A DNA stretch of 64,000 nucleotides, from NCBI GenBank assembly GCA_019916065.1, contig CM034240.1, positions 40,822,561 through 40,886,560 of the forward strand, read 5' to 3'. Below, piece after piece: positions 60,101 through 64,000 of the stretch. The position numbers and the translations under genes are program-made. Under the pieces are notes generated by a model. That model saw nothing but the letters and a program-made list of their open reading frames with translations, ran no database searches and was not told where the DNA came from. Source of the stretch: Vitellaria paradoxa (Eukaryota > Streptophyta > Magnoliopsida > Ericales > Sapotaceae). Within the stretch, counting starts at the first letter, position 1, and every line of letters begins with the position of its first letter.

Positions 60101-61534
60101 AATTTTTTTCTCGCTCTCTCCTGTCTCTCTCTTTATACAACAATTTTAATAATTTTACAAGTTTTTTTTAATAAAAATTAAAAGAATTAAAAGCTTAAAC
60201 TTGTGTTCACTTAAATTGTGTTTTAATCAATGATTTGTCATGATAAAAAGAATGAAATATGAATTTAAAATTTCTCTTATTTAAATTGTGATAGAAAATG
60301 GAAGGAAAGTGCATAAAATTCAAAAAAATTTAAAAACTAATATATTGATGAATTTATTATATTATATTTTTAAATTTATTCAAATAAGAGTGTATTTGAG
60401 ATTTTATATCTTTTTTTATTTTTTGTGACTTTTTTTATTTATTTTCTTTTTTTTTTACTAATTTATCAAGTATCAACAATGTAATGTAAAGTTGAATGTT
60501 CTCAAAAGTATTAACAATATCCAAGGAACCTACCCATACTGCCCAAATAAATTGTAGGCTTTGCAAGTTCTTTAGTCATCTTCTTTAGACTCTTCATTTT
60601 TTTTTTCCAGTTCCACTGTCGTTGCTCCTTCAGTTTTCATTTTTGATTTTGCAGTTTGAATTTTATTTTATAATTTCTATAACAATAATTCACGGATTAC
60701 AAGAGAAGAGTATAATAATTTTAGAAAAAGAAACAACATTTGGTATTCGAAAGCTGAAACAAGAAGAAAAACTATTTTAAGAAATACTGCGTTTAAAAAA
60801 ATTTTAGAAACTTAAAACACTAACAATTCATCCAATCATAACAAAAGGCAAGTAAAATCAAGAATGAAATCTTGCAAATTTTGAAAATTTGAGGTATCAC
60901 ACCACGTAAGCATGCAAATAGTATATTATCAAAATATATCTGTAAAAATTAATCATATATAATAAAAGGCAGACAAAATAAAGAACAAAATCCTACAAAT
61001 TTTAAAAATTCTAGCATGCAAATAGTACATTGTCAAAACATATTTGTAAAAATAAAAAATAAATTCAAATAATTAAATAAGGTATATAAACATGCACACA
61101 TATAAAGAGAGGAAAGAGAAAGATAGAAACAGAGACTAGCGATGTGGGTTTTCTTTCTTTCTTTTTTTTTTTTTTTTTTTTTCTCTTGTGAGTAAAATGT
61201 AAGGAAAGCAAATAGATAGATATTGAAAAGAATGTTACAGTTATCGAATATAGTGACTTTTAATTATTAACAGAAATAAAGTTTTCAATTATTAAATAGT
61301 ATTTAAATTTAAGAGTTTTGGAAATGGGGATGTAACAAGGCTAATAAAAATAATTTTACAATTATTTAACTTTTAATAATCTTCATTAATGTTATAATTG
61401 TGGGAGGTTAGGAAAGATGGAAAAAAGGTTAAAAAATAACTATATATTTGAGTTTGTATAATAAGATGAGGGTAAAATAGTCCAAAAAATTTTGCAATTA
61501 TTCAGTATTTTTATAATAATATAGATATAGATAC

Positions 61535-61567
<33 letters not shown>

Positions 61568-64000
61568 TATTTTTAAAGGAATAAGTTATTGTAAGACTTC
61601 ATTTGAGGGCCATTTAGAACTCCAATCAAGTTTAAAAAATACCAAAAAAATCAAAAATTTCAATTTTTTTAAACTCTAAAAATTTTCAATTTTTTTAAAA
61701 ATTTTGTCAAAACCCGTTATAACAAACTATTATAATGCGTTTCAATAAATTTTGATAGATTTTTGAAAAAGACTGACATTTATATCAAAAAGTTTTAAAA
61801 AATTTCAAAAATTTTTAAGATTATCCACTAAAATTTTGATACATGTCATCTTATATAATTTTTAACAATTTTATATCAAATCAAATACGAATATCTAATT
61901 ATCATTTTAAAACAATTTTTTATACTTTAAATTTTAAAAAATTTCACTTTTATTAACTTTTTATTTATTATTATTATTATTATTTTATTTTTTTATTTTT
62001 AACTTCAAGCGGCCTCTAGGAAGAAGAGTCACGAACAGTCGAGCCGTAACGTTCTTAATCTTTAAAAGAGAAAATATAAAATTGAAAGTAGGGTGACAAT
62101 TGTAATTTCATTTAAAGAATAAGGACATATGAGTATTTTCATACCCAACCCGTCTTACGTTGCCCCTCTACCAAACAAATCCTAAAACTGAGCCGCTTGA
62201 GTTGAGCTTGCTGCTATTATTAGATTTTTATTTTTTTAATATTTATCGTACTTAACTAAAGAAAAAATCGAAAGAAATTATCATATACTAGTTATTTTGC
62301 ATCAAGTTGGAAATATTTTAATTGAACATATTACTTTATTTATATATTTTTAGTGTTTAATTATATTTAATATAATAATATCTTAAAAAATCAATTTTTT
62401 GCTAAATTTGATTACAGAAAGGTAATTAACTAAGTTAAATAAATAATTATAATTAATTAATAAGTACAACATATAATTAATTATATCGCCTTATTAAGTG
62501 ATCATCCGCCTTAATAATATATTTGTTATTTTTATGTTGCCTCATATTTATTTAGTTAGAGAATTATAATTAATGTAAAACATCACAAATTAAAATAAAT
62601 AAATTAATTAATTAATTAAATAATAATGATTGAGTAGAGTGAAAAATTATAATGTTAAATGATATCTATGAAGAACTCAACTTATAAAAAAATTTTAATA
62701 TTAATTGATATCTATCATGAATCTAACTTAAATACCAAAAAATAAAAAATAAAAATTAAATTTAACTGTTATATTCAAGAGCCATGATGACATTGTAGAT
62801 TAGTGTAGAATTTTATTTTTAAACATGAGAAAAATATAATAAGTTATAGTATTCAAATTTTAACAATAAAAATAATTATATATCATAACAAAAATAAAAA
62901 TACAACAACAATAAAAACAACAAATAGACTAAAAAAAAAATAGATTTAAGGGAATACCTAAAAATCAAGCTAACATCGTTAATTCTTATAAAATTTTCTT
63001 TTCGAATTCAAGAAAAAATTAAAAACAATTACATGTTAAAAACATAATCTTGACTCTGTTTAAAGATAATGATGGATTAATAAAAATCATCTTATTTTTA
63101 ATAAATATTTTTATTTAAGAATCTTTAATATATATAATAATTATATATATATATATATATATTATATTATATTATATATATTAGAGGAGAGAATAAGAGA
63201 TTGATTTATTATATTATATTAATTCTTATTATATATTTATTATCATCCTTACTTTTTTATTAGAATGTATAAGAGAACAAAATTTAACTTAAGAAGTATA
63301 TTCATTCTTATAATATATACATCATATTTTCTAATTATAAATTGTATTAGAATTAAACTTTAGTTAGGATGACTAAAATTCGTATTAATTTTAATTATTA
63401 TAAGAACAAGTACTATTTGTCTGTTTAAAAGATAATACTTGATCAATGAAAAATTATCTTAATTTTAATAATTATTTTGATTTAAGATGTTCAAAAGTAT
63501 AAAAGTCTTATTTATTGAAATATATATTCTTAGTATATATTCATTATATTTGAATTATTATGTAACTATCTATAGTGGAAGTTTGAAGAGGCATTTGGTT
63601 AAATCTCAAATTTAGTGAAATTTTTTACTTTTTTTTTTTTATTAATACTCTTCAACTTTTCACAATTACTAATATTTTTCATGAAAAATAATTTTTTTTA
63701 TTGACTACCATAGTAAATTTAATTTTACATATTTTAGTATTTCTTAAATGTCTTTTGAATCACCTACTACATTTAAAATTTTTTTATCTTTTTTAAATAT
63801 TATTTAATTACAAATTATTTATTTAAATACTATTTAAAACTAATTATTTAATATTTTACAAGTATTTCAATAATTTTTTATTTTATATTTGTTTGATAAT
63901 TTATATAATATTAAAAATAGATATTTATTAGCGAACCCATTATAGTCTTATATTTATTGAAATATATTATCTTATCATAGTGATTTTGATAATAATTAAT
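57121..64000. other. AT-rich repeat-derived sequence, no gene seen
   Basis: About 6.9 kb with no supportable gene. 57400-57970 has degenerate tandem units (GAGAGA..AAACCGT..GGATTTATATCA). 59443-59541 has two TCTTTGTATCTCTC units. 59560-60350 has three diverged copies of a block with TTAATATATTAAT(G/T)AATG. 60838-61050 has two copies of a unit containing AGCATGCAAATAGTA. 61536-61566 is (TTA)n. About 61600-61960 belongs to the 9.9/57.5-kb family, and 63140-63180 is (TA)n. Confidence 0.5.

Noticed and set aside
57400..64000. Possible endogenous pararetrovirus or gene remnants in the right flank
   Set aside because: I looked for reverse-transcriptase, movement-protein and coat-like motifs on both strands and saw none; the region is low-complexity AT-rich repeats.

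Overview
This window is AT-rich nuclear DNA of a flowering plant, most likely a eudicot. Evidence: genes have short GT-AG-spliced exons, one gene is a nucleus-encoded chloroplast elongation factor with a transit peptide, other families are plant-specific (Di19, plant WNK kinase), and most of the sequence is plant transposon debris (CACTA, LTR elements, LINE, tRNA-derived SINEs, MITE-like foldbacks). I cannot name the species.

Layout. 1-14.7 kb has no recognisable host gene: a SINE-like end (1-113), a GC-rich island (about 1.1-1.34 kb), a large imperfect duplication (2.4-6.2 kb), MITE-like copies, SINE-like units near 8 kb, and a very GC-rich palindromic element (8585-9052) with 5-bp target duplications and TG...CA ends. 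14721-25083 is a complete CACTA (En/Spm-type) DNA transposon of 10,363 bp with CACTA termini, a 3-bp target duplication and GCGACCG/CGGTCGC subterminal repeats. Its two minus-strand genes, a 1060-aa tnp2-type transposase and a 377-aa seven-exon En/Spm-type DNA-binding protein, read open across all splice junctions, so it could be autonomous. A 202-bp tandem repeat rich in TGGGCCCA palindromes lies upstream of the transposase gene. 25.1-30.8 kb is AT-rich intergenic DNA.

Host genes lie in 31-51 kb: a five-exon Di19 zinc-finger gene on + (31184-33374), an intronless chloroplast EF-Tu gene on - (36962-38410), and a WNK kinase gene on - (coding part 42376-50810, with further 3' exons to about 41.9 kb). 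The WNK gene carries a 5.85-kb intron holding a three-layer transposon nest: a decayed LINE whose two halves lie in opposite orientations, a 3-kb LTR retrotransposon inside it, and a SINE with a perfect 20-bp target duplication inside that. Just upstream of WNK is an element with 167-bp terminal inverted repeats (51213-57120), split by a 3715-bp solo LTR with 5-bp target duplications. 57.1-64 kb is AT-rich repeat-derived sequence with no gene I recognise.

The host genes are unrelated in function: stress and ABA-linked regulation (Di19), plastid translation (EF-Tu) and kinase signalling (WNK). The only genes here that work as a set are the two CACTA proteins with the terminal and subterminal repeats they are expected to bind.
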